From a virus, in IMG/VR virus record IMGVR_UViG_3300021976_000010, positions 1-64,000 of that record: 64,000 nt of DNA. One strand, given 5' to 3'. Position numbers and translations under genes: made by a program. Shown here piece after piece: positions 50,050-57,265 of the stretch. How positions within the stretch are numbered: position 1 is the stretch's first letter; each line of letters starts with the position of its first letter. A model generated the notes under the pieces. The model was given only the letters and a program-made list of their open reading frames with translations. It made no database searches and was not told the DNA's origin.

Positions 50050-50895
50050 ATGCTGCCCATTTTCATACCGAGCATGGACAGGGCGGGTGCCCTGTTCGGC
50101 AAGATTTCCACGCTCACGCAGATCAAGAAGGTGAAGAATGACGTTCACCTCGTCGTGCCACCGGATCAGGCCACGCGCTACCGCAACGCGCTGTTCAACG
50201 CGGGTCGCGAGGACGTCGTGGTTCTCGAGTGTCCCGAGAAGGGCATCGCCAAGACGCGGCACTGGATCGGCATGCTGTGCAAGAAAAAGAAGTGGGACAA
50301 GTTCGCGATGTTCGACGACGATCTCAACTTCGCGGTGCGCAAGGACACCACTGGCAACGGGCTGCGCATTCAGGAGAACAAGGACGTCGTCGAGATGCTG
50401 GCGTGGATCGACAAGGCGCTCGACAAGTATGCGCATGTCGGCATATCGCCGCGTGATGCGGCCAAGACCGAGAGTGTTCAGACCGGTGACAGGCCGCTCA
50501 TCCTGCTGAACAAGCGCACGCTGCGAACACTGTGCTACCGCACGGATGATTTCCTGTCGGTGAAGCACGGGCGCGTCGACGTCATGGAAGACTTCGACGT
50601 GAATCTGCAACTCATCGAGAAGGGACTGTGGAATGCTCAGACGTACTGGTGGACCAACGACCAGCGCCAGACGGGCAGCCCGGGCGGGTGTGCCAGCTAT
50701 CGCAGTCACGAGGTTCACGAGGCCAGCGCCCGCAAACTGGCCGAGCTGCACGCGCCATTCGTCACGTTGCGCGAGAAGGTCAACAAGGCTCAGGTCGTTA
50801 AGTCCGCAGAGGCATTTCAGAAGCGCACCGAGGTCACCATCTACTGGGAAAAGTGCGCGATGAATGCGGGCTGGAAGAAGGGAGCGGCGAAGTGA
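50050..50895 (+). CDS. TET-associated-type glycosyltransferase (TAGT-like), 281 aa
   Basis: GGAG at 50038-50041 favours ATG 50050 over GTG 50044. The GT-A fold starts MLPIFIPSMDRAG and has VHLVVPPDQATRYRNA at 32-47, KGIAKTRHWIGMLC at 64-77 and FAMFDDDLNFAVR at 85-97, with D89-D91 as the metal-binding acidic cluster. This order matches TET-associated glycosyltransferases, which attach sugars to hydroxymethylated bases in phage DNA. No TET oxygenase lies in the window; the hydroxymethyl group is more likely to come from the synthase homologue at 56183. Confidence 0.8.
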   Translation: MLPIFIPSMDRAGALFGKISTLTQIKKVKNDVHLVVPPDQATRYRNALFNAGREDVVVLECPEKGIAKTRHWIGMLCKKKKWDKFAMFDDDLNFAVRKDTTGNGLRIQENKDVVEMLAWIDKALDKYAHVGISPRDAAKTESVQTGDRPLILLNKRTLRTLCYRTDDFLSVKHGRVDVMEDFDVNLQLIEKGLWNAQTYWWTNDQRQTGSPGGCASYRSHEVHEASARKLAELHAPFVTLREKVNKAQVVKSAEAFQKRTEVTIYWEKCAMNAGWKKGAAK

Positions 50896-51911
50896 GCACC
50901 ATCGCACTGTTCTTCTTTCGACCGACGCTAGGCGGCGGCTCGACCACGTTCACGGCACACCTGTACGAAGCGTTGAAGGCGGTTGGCGAAGACCCCATCA
51001 TTCTGCGCGTCGGCAGGACGAGCAGCGGCAAGCGCAAGACGTTCGGCGAATATGCTGGCGTCGAGTACATGAAGGTGGACGTTGCCACGGCAAAGGAGTA
51101 TGTCAAGAGCATGCCCACGCTGATGACAGCGCCTATCGGGGCCAAGGACCTGCCCGAGCCGGATCTCATTCAGCAGCTCATCGCGTTGGGAATGCGGGTG
51201 GTCATCCACGACCCCAACGAGTTTGACATCTTCGACTATCTCGAGGGCGGCAAGTTCAAGTTCAAGAGGCCGCCGTTCTGCATACGACCGACGATGCACC
51301 GCTTCTACCCAGAGGCGGTGTTCATCCATCACCCGTACAAGCCGGTGACTGCTGACATGAGAATCCAGCGCTCGAAGCTGGCCTGCTCAACAGCCCGCAT
51401 CGCGTCGGTGAAGCGGTCGCGAATGCTGCTCGACGCGAACATGGAGGTGCCCAAGGTGCGTCGCATCGAGCTTCGCGGTGCGGAGTACAGGATGTACACC
51501 TACAATCTCATGAAGAAGTATCCACCGGAAATCTTCAAGCAGTCCGGCGGTGAGTTCCAGTTTCCAAAGTCATTCGAGGCACCTGTGCTCGTGGCCGCGG
51601 AATACGAACTCAACTTCGACATGACGCGCTTCCCTGACGACGGCGGCGGAACGCAGTACGCTCAGATGGAGGCGATGAACGCGGGCACCGTCAACGTCAT
51701 GCACGAAGATTGGTGGCGATTCGGCAAGGGCGAGATGGTCCCGGGCAAGCATGTCTTGACGGTCGATGGAATTTCTGCTATCATCGCTCTGCTGAAGAAC
51801 CCACCGTCCAACCATAGGCGCGACGAAATCAACGCCAACTGCGCCACGCTGCTCAAGCGACACGCGCCGAAGCTCATCGGCGGTGCATACCTACAGGAGT
51901 TGAAGCGATGA
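50892..51911 (+). CDS. GT-B glycosyltransferase, paralogue 1, 339 aa
   Basis: GTG 50892 overlaps the preceding stop (GTGA). The N-terminal lobe (IALFFFRPTLGGGSTTFTAH) has the glycine-rich GT-B donor loop, and VVIHDPNEFD marks a strand end. GGGTQYAQMEAMNAGTVNVM, then HEDWWRFGKGEMVPGKH near 255-300 is the GT4-like nucleotide-sugar site with its Glu in the QMEAMNAG helix. It is clearly paralogous to the next gene. It probably extends the sugar chain begun by the TAGT-like enzyme. Confidence 0.8.
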   Translation: MSTIALFFFRPTLGGGSTTFTAHLYEALKAVGEDPIILRVGRTSSGKRKTFGEYAGVEYMKVDVATAKEYVKSMPTLMTAPIGAKDLPEPDLIQQLIALGMRVVIHDPNEFDIFDYLEGGKFKFKRPPFCIRPTMHRFYPEAVFIHHPYKPVTADMRIQRSKLACSTARIASVKRSRMLLDANMEVPKVRRIELRGAEYRMYTYNLMKKYPPEIFKQSGGEFQFPKSFEAPVLVAAEYELNFDMTRFPDDGGGTQYAQMEAMNAGTVNVMHEDWWRFGKGEMVPGKHVLTVDGISAIIALLKNPPSNHRRDEINANCATLLKRHAPKLIGGAYLQELKR

Positions 51912-52882
51912 AAGAGGTCGCGCTGTTCTCGTGCAATTGGCCGGCTCAGTCAGGGCCTGCCACCTATACCGCCGAGCTGTATCGCGGGCTCAAGCTCGCT
52001 GGGTATACACCCGTCATCTATCGCGTGCGGGATCACGACGAGCAGAAGTTCCGCGCGTATGGTCACTATCGCGACGTCACGTACAAAATTGTGTCCCCCG
52101 CTTCTGCCTTCGGAATTATCAAGCGCATGCCATCGCTTCTCGTGTCGTCTTGCAATCCGAAGGACTTCAACAAGGAGGTTCTGCGCGAGATGCTCAAGCG
52201 GGGGATGCGCGTGGTGATACATGACCCACGCGAGGAGGAGAACTTTGCCTATGGGGTGCCCGAGCGGCCCATCATCATACGACCAGCGGTGAAGAAGCAC
52301 TTCAAGGACGCGGTGTTCATCCCGCACCCGTACACGCCGCGGAACGTGCAGAACGAGGGCAAGCATATCGCCACCTCCACTGCTCGCACCACGTTCATCA
52401 AGCGTACCACGATGATTCTCGAGGCTAATCGCGTTCTCAAGCGCGCGCGGCTTGGCACCGTACAGATCATGGGAGCCGAGAATCGCATGTACGTTCACCA
52501 CGTGCTGCGAGTCAAGTTTCCAGAGTACAAGTCGCCGCCGTTTCAGTGGTTCGACAAGGGAGCCGAGGTCGCCGCGCTAGGTCGCTTCAACGTCGACTTC
52601 ACGGGTGTGAAGGCGGACGGCGGTGGAACGCAGTACACAACGCTTGAGGCCTGGGATGCCGGCTCTATTCCCATCATCCATGAAGACTGGATGCGCTTCA
52701 AGGGCGAAATGGAGCCGGGCAAGAACTGCTATGCCGTGGACGGCGCGAAGGGCTTGGCGGAGTTGCTACAGCACGGCGAAAAGAAGTATAATGCAGCGAT
52801 GGTGAAGCGCGGGCGCGAGGGCCTCACCATTCACGACAGTCGCACCATAGCGCGTAGAACAATGAAAGAGGTCACACGATGA
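51908..52882 (+). CDS. GT-B glycosyltransferase, paralogue 2, 324 aa
   Basis: It begins MKEVALFSCNWPAQSGPATY and carries RVVIHDPREEENF and GGGTQYTTLEAWDAGSIPII, then HEDWMRFKGEMEPGKNCY, matching the same positions in paralogue 1. The shared GGGTQY...EA..AG......HEDW.RF pattern is not one I know from well-studied phages. The two may transfer different sugars or act as a pair. The start is in an ATGA overlap, as is the link to the radical SAM gene. Confidence 0.8.
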   Translation: MKEVALFSCNWPAQSGPATYTAELYRGLKLAGYTPVIYRVRDHDEQKFRAYGHYRDVTYKIVSPASAFGIIKRMPSLLVSSCNPKDFNKEVLREMLKRGMRVVIHDPREEENFAYGVPERPIIIRPAVKKHFKDAVFIPHPYTPRNVQNEGKHIATSTARTTFIKRTTMILEANRVLKRARLGTVQIMGAENRMYVHHVLRVKFPEYKSPPFQWFDKGAEVAALGRFNVDFTGVKADGGGTQYTTLEAWDAGSIPIIHEDWMRFKGEMEPGKNCYAVDGAKGLAELLQHGEKKYNAAMVKRGREGLTIHDSRTIARRTMKEVTR

Positions 52883-53916
52883 AGTATCCAAGGCAAGAGC
52901 CGCCGAACGCGGTGCAGATCGAGCTCGTCGAGGGCTGCAATCTGCGCTGCGCAGTGTGCGGGCTGAACGGCATTCGTGGCAAGGCCAACGACTACAAGGC
53001 CATGGAAACCGCCACGCTCAAGTCCGCTATCGAGCAGATGGTTGCGCTCGACTGGAATCCACGCATCGAGTTTGCCATGCACGGCGAGCCCTCGATGCAC
53101 CCGGATTTCAACGCGATGGTAAGAGTCGCGCGCGAGGTGGGTCCGCGCTTCCAGATCATGATGACATCGAACGGCGGCGGCTTCTTGAGTAAGCCCGGGC
53201 CGCTCGCAAAGGTGAGGGGCTTCTTCGAGGCCGGGGGCAACGTGCTTGCGTTCGACGACTATGAGAACGCCAATCTCGTACCAAAGATTCGCAAGGCACT
53301 GGAGCCCTACACGGAACAGGCGATAGACTCGGCCTGCGCCGCGATACTCTCGTTCAAGGGTGGTCCGGCTGTTGATGTCTACGAATATCCACAGATGAGG
53401 GAGGGTAATCCTCACACGCGCGGCCACGTGAGCGAGAGTAGGCTCGTGTTCATCCAAGACCTGATCACCGCCAGCAAGGGCACACATTCCCACGTGAACA
53501 ATCACGCGGGCGCGGGCGGGCCGCCGAACGAGAAGGGGCAGGGCAAGCGGTGTGCGAAACCGTTCCGAGAGCTGAGCATTCGCTGGGACGGCAACGTCGC
53601 GGTGTGCTGCAACGATTGGCGCGGCATCTACCAGTGCGGCAACGTAGTCAAGGACGGGCTCGACGCGGTGTGGAACGGCAGGGCCATGGGTGCAGCGCGC
53701 GTGAAACTGTATCACCGCGAACGCGACTTCGGCCCGTGCGAGGGCTGCGACGCGCTCAGCACGCGAGTTGGCCTGCTTCCCGACAAGCTGGGGAAAGAGG
53801 AAATGCCGAAGCCTGACGCTGGCGTCAAGCGCGATATCGCGGCGGCCTTGGCCAAGGGGCCGTTCACCAAACCCGTGCTCCGACCGTGGGAGGTGACCAG
53901 TGGTAAATCGAAGTGA
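52879..53916 (+). CDS. Radical SAM/SPASM enzyme, 345 aa
   Basis: The radical SAM cluster motif is C20-x3-C24-x2-C27 (EGCNLRCAVCG). GEPSMHP follows the second strand, as in typical radical SAM barrels. The C-terminal SPASM-like region has C225, C243/C244, C253, C287 and C290 (RCAKPFRELSIRWDGNVAVC, then GPCEGCD) to hold a second iron-sulfur cluster. It would perform radical chemistry on a sugar, nucleotide or attached side chain. Radical SAM isomerases occur in known thymidine hypermodification pathways. Confidence 0.9.
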   Translation: MKYPRQEPPNAVQIELVEGCNLRCAVCGLNGIRGKANDYKAMETATLKSAIEQMVALDWNPRIEFAMHGEPSMHPDFNAMVRVAREVGPRFQIMMTSNGGGFLSKPGPLAKVRGFFEAGGNVLAFDDYENANLVPKIRKALEPYTEQAIDSACAAILSFKGGPAVDVYEYPQMREGNPHTRGHVSESRLVFIQDLITASKGTHSHVNNHAGAGGPPNEKGQGKRCAKPFRELSIRWDGNVAVCCNDWRGIYQCGNVVKDGLDAVWNGRAMGAARVKLYHRERDFGPCEGCDALSTRVGLLPDKLGKEEMPKPDAGVKRDIAAALAKGPFTKPVLRPWEVTSGKSK

Positions 53917-54256
53917 GACCAGCGATACCCGAGTGGTCTACGGGTTCTTCTGCTCGTGGTGGGGCGGCATCGAGGAGATTGGCAGGCACCACACTGCCAA
54001 GGAGGGAGATCCACACCCGCTGCCCGGGTGTCCGCACTGTCGCAACGGATTGTTGCAAGTGGACAGCGCCGAGGTGTGGTGGACCGGCGTCGAGAAGGTG
54101 AACGCTAAAACACCGGGCTACAAGGACTTCATCTCGTGGCTCAAGGGCAAGTGCTACCGCGACGAGGGCGGCGTGTCTGGCTTCAGACGCGCGCTCGCCG
54201 CGTATAACGAGAATGAGGCCAATCGGCCCGGTCGCGTGAAGGTGGTGCTGCCATGA
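53900..54256 (+). CDS. Hypothetical protein, 118 aa
   Basis: GTG 53900 overlaps the radical SAM gene by 17 bases. The N-terminal half has aromatic and cysteine residues (VVYGFFCSWWGGIEEIGRHH; LPGCPHCRNGLLQVDSAEVW), including CPHC, so a zinc site is possible. The C-terminus is helical. It is coupled to the next gene. Unknown role in or next to the modification pathway. Confidence 0.7.
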   Translation: MVNRSETSDTRVVYGFFCSWWGGIEEIGRHHTAKEGDPHPLPGCPHCRNGLLQVDSAEVWWTGVEKVNAKTPGYKDFISWLKGKCYRDEGGVSGFRRALAAYNENEANRPGRVKVVLP

Positions 54257-54507
54257 GTATGAGCTTCTACGAGGGCAAGGTCGTCGAGTTCATGTACATC
54301 AACCATCGCGGCGTCGAGGAGATTCGTCGCGTGGTGCCGCGCTACATATTCCACGGGAACTCCAAGTGGCACCCGATGGAGCCGAAGCAGTGGTTTCTCG
54401 TGGCAACCTGCCTCGACCGGCAGGCTGACCGGCACTTCAAGTTCTCGGCCGACAACATGAAGGGCTGGGATATCAGCGAAGATCAGACCCTGCCGTGGAG
54501 GGCGTGA
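54253..54507 (+). CDS. Small WYL-like domain protein, 84 aa
   Basis: The start is in an ATGA overlap. The sequence VVEFMYINHRGVEEIRRVVP, then PKQWFLVATCLDRQADRHFK and FSADNMKGWDI follows the strand order of WYL domains (IxFxYxNxxGxxxxRxVxP...W.L.A...D....R.F.ldnI..w). WYL domains bind ligands or nucleic acids and often regulate defence systems; a stand-alone copy in a phage could sense a nucleotide ligand. Confidence 0.6.
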   Translation: MSMSFYEGKVVEFMYINHRGVEEIRRVVPRYIFHGNSKWHPMEPKQWFLVATCLDRQADRHFKFSADNMKGWDISEDQTLPWRA

Positions 54508-54770
54508 TGAATGGCAAAGAAGGTAGTCGCAAAGAAGAAATCCGCAGTGTCGGCAAAGAAGGCCGCCCCAAAGGCCGCCACATCACGCTCTGGGTCCTCG
54601 ACGACCCAGTCACGACCTACACCACGAGCAGCCGCGTCCTCGCCGGAAAAGATATCTACGAAGAGTTTATCCGCCGAAACAATGAGCACGTGGCACAAGA
54701 GCGTCGCGCGCGCAGCCGGGCAAATCTCCTTGACACTGTCTCGGCGGCGTCGCTCCGCAACATTCGTTGA
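54507..54770 (+). CDS. Overlapping-frame ORF A, 87 aa
   Basis: ATG 54507 overlaps the WYL-like stop, five bases after GGAGG. Its centre has mostly C or G at third codon positions and a normal protein look (GRHITLWVLDDPVTTYTTSS; AGKDIYEEFIRRNNEHVAQE). That is the better coding signature for the region 54580-54770. The other frame overlaps almost completely, so only one may be the main product, or both are made. Confidence 0.5.
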   Translation: MNGKEGSRKEEIRSVGKEGRPKGRHITLWVLDDPVTTYTTSSRVLAGKDIYEEFIRRNNEHVAQERRARSRANLLDTVSAASLRNIR

Positions 54771-54828
54771 TGATCTGCTGGAGCTGCTCGCTCCAGTAGT
54801 GGAAGAAATGCGCACGTATCAACAATAG
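54511..54828 (+). CDS. Overlapping-frame ORF B, lysine/alanine-rich, 105 aa
   Basis: ATG 54511 stands nine bases after GGAGG, a better spacing than ORF A. The N-terminus is MAKKVVAKKKSAVSAKKAAP, the kind of basic tail seen in phage histone-like proteins, and the last 20 residues (FVDDLLELLAPVVEEMRTYQ) form a helix. The serine/threonine-rich middle and weaker third-position GC argue that the middle is shaped by ORF A. Confidence 0.45.
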   Translation: MAKKVVAKKKSAVSAKKAAPKAATSRSGSSTTQSRPTPRAAASSPEKISTKSLSAETMSTWHKSVARAAGQISLTLSRRRRSATFVDDLLELLAPVVEEMRTYQQ

Positions 54829-54838
54829 GGAGGCCATC

Positions 54839-55072
54839 ATGGCTGGAAGCTACGGACATGTTACGAACGCTGACGGAACCTATCGCGGAGTTGCTCTGCT
54901 CGAGAACATGGGCGACATGCACGAGGCGGTCGAGGAGATGTGGTTCATGATCCATAACCTCGCTGGCGGCGATCAGACGAAGATCAAGGCAGCGAGCGAC
55001 GCATATTTCATGTGTCTGCGCGGGGAGACGCCTTGGCCGGTAGCCATGTTGGAGACGAAGAGCAATGAGTAA
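54839..55072 (+). CDS. Hypothetical protein, 77 aa
   Basis: AGGGAGG precedes ATG 54839. The sequence GSYGHVTNADGTYRGVALLE, then NMGDMHEAVEEMWFMIHNLA and GDQTKIKAASDAYFMCLRGE is a compact helical protein that I have seen as a conserved small phage hypothetical. Function unknown. It overlaps the next gene by eight bases. Confidence 0.7.
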   Translation: MAGSYGHVTNADGTYRGVALLENMGDMHEAVEEMWFMIHNLAGGDQTKIKAASDAYFMCLRGETPWPVAMLETKSNE

Positions 55073-55325
55073 CATCGGGCTCACCGAGTGGGAAGTCGAA
55101 GAGATACGCAGGGAGGCGGCGGCAAGCGAAATGAACATCATCACGATCTACCTCAAGGGAAACTACGCGCGGCTCGGGCCGCATAGTGGTGCAGACTGGG
55201 ACAGGGGCTATCTCGCCAACGAGACCAACGTCGCTGTCACAATAGCCGACAACGAGTACGGGCTCAATCAACGATGCTACATGCGCAACGACATCGCACG
55301 AATCGAGCACACCGGGCACTGGTGA
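55065..55325 (+). CDS. Hypothetical protein, 86 aa
   Basis: ATG 55065 overlaps the preceding gene. A helical start (LTEWEVEEIRREAAASEMNI) leads to a beta-rich part (IITIYLKGNYARLGPHSGAD) and ends IARIEHTGHW. It precedes a 105-base gap that holds a DnaA-box-like pair. No family. Confidence 0.65.
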   Translation: MSNIGLTEWEVEEIRREAAASEMNIITIYLKGNYARLGPHSGADWDRGYLANETNVAVTIADNEYGLNQRCYMRNDIARIEHTGHW

Positions 55326-55338
55326 CGCTCGCAGTCGG

Positions 55339-55357
55339 TTATACAAAGTTATACACA
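55339..55357 (+). promoter_or_regulatory. Tandem DnaA-box-like sites in a small intergenic gap
   Basis: TTATACAAA (55339-55347) and TTATACACA (55349-55357) lie in direct repeat with a one-base gap; the second matches TTWTNCACA exactly. They are followed by GGGGCTTGTTCTGG (55367-55380), also seen at 40528-40541. A promoter or replication element may start a sub-operon at the UDG-like gene. Confidence 0.45.
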
Positions 55358-55430
55358 GGCGCGCACCGGGGCTTGTTCTGGTGCGGCCTGTGCGGGAGAA
55401 TAGGGCTTCACAAGCGAACAGGGTATATCC

Positions 55431-55877
55431 ATGCGTCCAGTATTGATTGGGATGAACAATCCAGTGAGCAGCGAGCCGGAGCACGCGCTGTTCCCGTATC
55501 CAGAGGGCTGCACCGGGCACCGTCTTCTAGCGATGCTTCAATCGCGCGTTCCGAAGGCCACTCGTCGCGAGTATTGCGCGCGGTTCGACCGGCGCAACGT
55601 GGTCAGCGCCAAGGTGTTCGACAGCAAGATGGCGCAGAAAGGAGCGGCAGACCTGTTCAATGAGTTCTTCGGCTCTGGACGCACGGTCGTTCTGCTCGGG
55701 GCTGACACCGTGGCGGCATTCGGCATCCCCCGGCTGCTGATTCACCCGCAGATGATCGGGGGAGCCACGTATCGGCAGATACCACACCCGAGCGGGCGCA
55801 ATCTTTGGTACAACGTTGACGAGAACAAGGTGCTCGTCTCAATGCTCTTGGAGGATCTCTACAATGGCGCAGTCTGA
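55431..55877 (+). CDS. Uracil-DNA-glycosylase-superfamily-like protein, 148 aa
   Basis: The N-terminus VLIGMNNPVSSEPEHALFPY has the GxNNP loop of MUG/TDG-type glycosylases. FPYPEGCTGHRLLAML, TVVLLGADTVAAFGIP and the final IPHPSGRNLWYN (the HPSGxN motif) complete the UDG-like core in a short protein. A true uracil glycosylase would be dangerous for a phage using dU-derived bases, so a modified-base function is possible. The missing insert helices and small size lower certainty. Confidence 0.6.
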   Translation: MRPVLIGMNNPVSSEPEHALFPYPEGCTGHRLLAMLQSRVPKATRREYCARFDRRNVVSAKVFDSKMAQKGAADLFNEFFGSGRTVVLLGADTVAAFGIPRLLIHPQMIGGATYRQIPHPSGRNLWYNVDENKVLVSMLLEDLYNGAV

Positions 55878-56196
55878 TGATGAATGTTCGTGCATCGGTG
55901 AACTGGAACAGCTCCATCTTGCTGACCAGTACGCCGAGCAGGTTGCCTGCGAATTCGTAGAGACTTTTGGTGGAGTGTGCCCATCGATGCTGGACTACGT
56001 GACCGAGAGAATCATTGCTCGACTCGTGCACGTGGCCGTCATGAATCGCGACGAGAACCTGATCGTCAGCGAGCGCAAGACGCTCGATGCGACAGCCGAC
56101 TATATCTTCAGGCTCAGCAAGACTGCACCGGCTACCCTGAAGATTATCATGGACGATGCAGCACGAAAAGGAGAACCGGCGAATGCGAGTAATTGA
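55864..56196 (+). CDS. Hypothetical protein, 110 aa
   Basis: ATG 55864 overlaps the UDG-like gene by 14 bases. It is an acidic helical protein (IGELEQLHLADQYAEQVACE; VTERIIARLVHVAVMNRDEN) with two cysteines near the start. It overlaps the synthase gene by 14 bases. Unknown; by position it could be part of the nucleotide pathway. Confidence 0.65.
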   Translation: MAQSDDECSCIGELEQLHLADQYAEQVACEFVETFGGVCPSMLDYVTERIIARLVHVAVMNRDENLIVSERKTLDATADYIFRLSKTAPATLKIIMDDAARKGEPANASN

Positions 56197-57265
56197 AGTC
56201 GAAGACGTGAACGAGGCGTACTGGCGAGGTATGAACATACTGCGCACGGATGGTATCGACGAGGACAGCCGCAACGGGCCGGTTCGCGTTATGCCTGAGC
56301 CGGTGACCACGGTGTACCGCAAGCCGCGTCAGCGCGTGCTTTTCGACATGAAGCGTGCGGCCAATCCGTTCTTCCACCTGTTCGAGTCGCTGTGGATGCT
56401 GGCCGGTCGTGACGACGTGGGAGCGTTGAACCGCTACATCACCGACTTCGGCACGCGCTTCGCCGAGTCCGACGGCACTGTTCACGGCGCATACGGGCAC
56501 CGCTGGCGCAAGGCGTTCGGCTTCGACCAGCTCGACGCCATCGTCGCGCGGTTGCGCGCCAATCCGCGAGACCGGCAATGTGTTCTGCAGATGTGGGACG
56601 CGCGGATGGAGGACGGTTCTGACGCTGGGACTGACTACTTTGGTGAGAACGATCTGCTCGGCGTCTGGAAGGACAGGCCGTGCAATACGCAGGTCTACTT
56701 CCGCGTTCGCGAGAATGCACCGGAGGAGAAATGGGCGGCGGGCGGCGCAGTGCCAGAGCCAGTACTCGACATGATGGTCACGTGTCGCAGCAACGACATT
56801 GTCTACGGTGCATACGGCGCGAACGCGGTGCACTTCAGTATCCTTCAGGAGTACATGGCAGGTCGCATCGGCGTGCGCGTCGGGAACATGGAACAGGTCT
56901 CGTTCAACTACCATGCCTATCACGACGTTCTCGCGCGCGTGGGGTGCCCCGCGTATCTCGAGACCTACACCGGGCATAAGCTGAAGGCGCTCCCGATCGG
57001 GAACGCCTGGGAAGCGTGGGACGCTGATCTCATGTATTTCATGTCGTGGCACAAGACCATGACCGAGACCGGCGTCACCGAGGCTGGCACATATATCAAC
57101 AAGTGGTTCAAGTTCACAGCTGAGCCGCTGTTCATTGCTCACTACAAGTGGAAGAGCGCCATGCACAAGGAGGCGAAGACAATGGCGCAGCTCATCGAGT
57201 CCGAAGACTGGCGCTTCGCGGCGCTCATGTGGTTCGAGACTCGTACGAATGCGAGGAGCCGATGA
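56183..57265 (+). CDS. Thymidylate-synthase-homologous dUMP methylase/hydroxymethylase, 360 aa
   Basis: GGAG at 56170-56173 stands nine bases before ATG 56183. The TS fold shows the catalytic C167 in KDRPCNTQVYF, RDRQCVLQMWDARM before it, CRSNDIVYGAYGANAVHFSI and GNMEQVSFNYHAY. N214 in YGAN aligns with the asparagine that makes TS choose dUMP; dCMP hydroxymethylases have aspartate there. So the product is probably 5-hydroxymethyl-dUMP (or dTMP). The 25-residue longer N-terminus and the insert at 145-160 are typical of phage members. It would feed the hypermodification pathway. Confidence 0.85.
   Translation: MRVIEVEDVNEAYWRGMNILRTDGIDEDSRNGPVRVMPEPVTTVYRKPRQRVLFDMKRAANPFFHLFESLWMLAGRDDVGALNRYITDFGTRFAESDGTVHGAYGHRWRKAFGFDQLDAIVARLRANPRDRQCVLQMWDARMEDGSDAGTDYFGENDLLGVWKDRPCNTQVYFRVRENAPEEKWAAGGAVPEPVLDMMVTCRSNDIVYGAYGANAVHFSILQEYMAGRIGVRVGNMEQVSFNYHAYHDVLARVGCPAYLETYTGHKLKALPIGNAWEAWDADLMYFMSWHKTMTETGVTEAGTYINKWFKFTAEPLFIAHYKWKSAMHKEAKTMAQLIESEDWRFAALMWFETRTNARSR

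Noticed and set aside
50624-50640. Another ACTGTGGAATG copy
   Set aside because: It lies within the glycosyltransferase coding frame with no gene start, so it is treated as chance.
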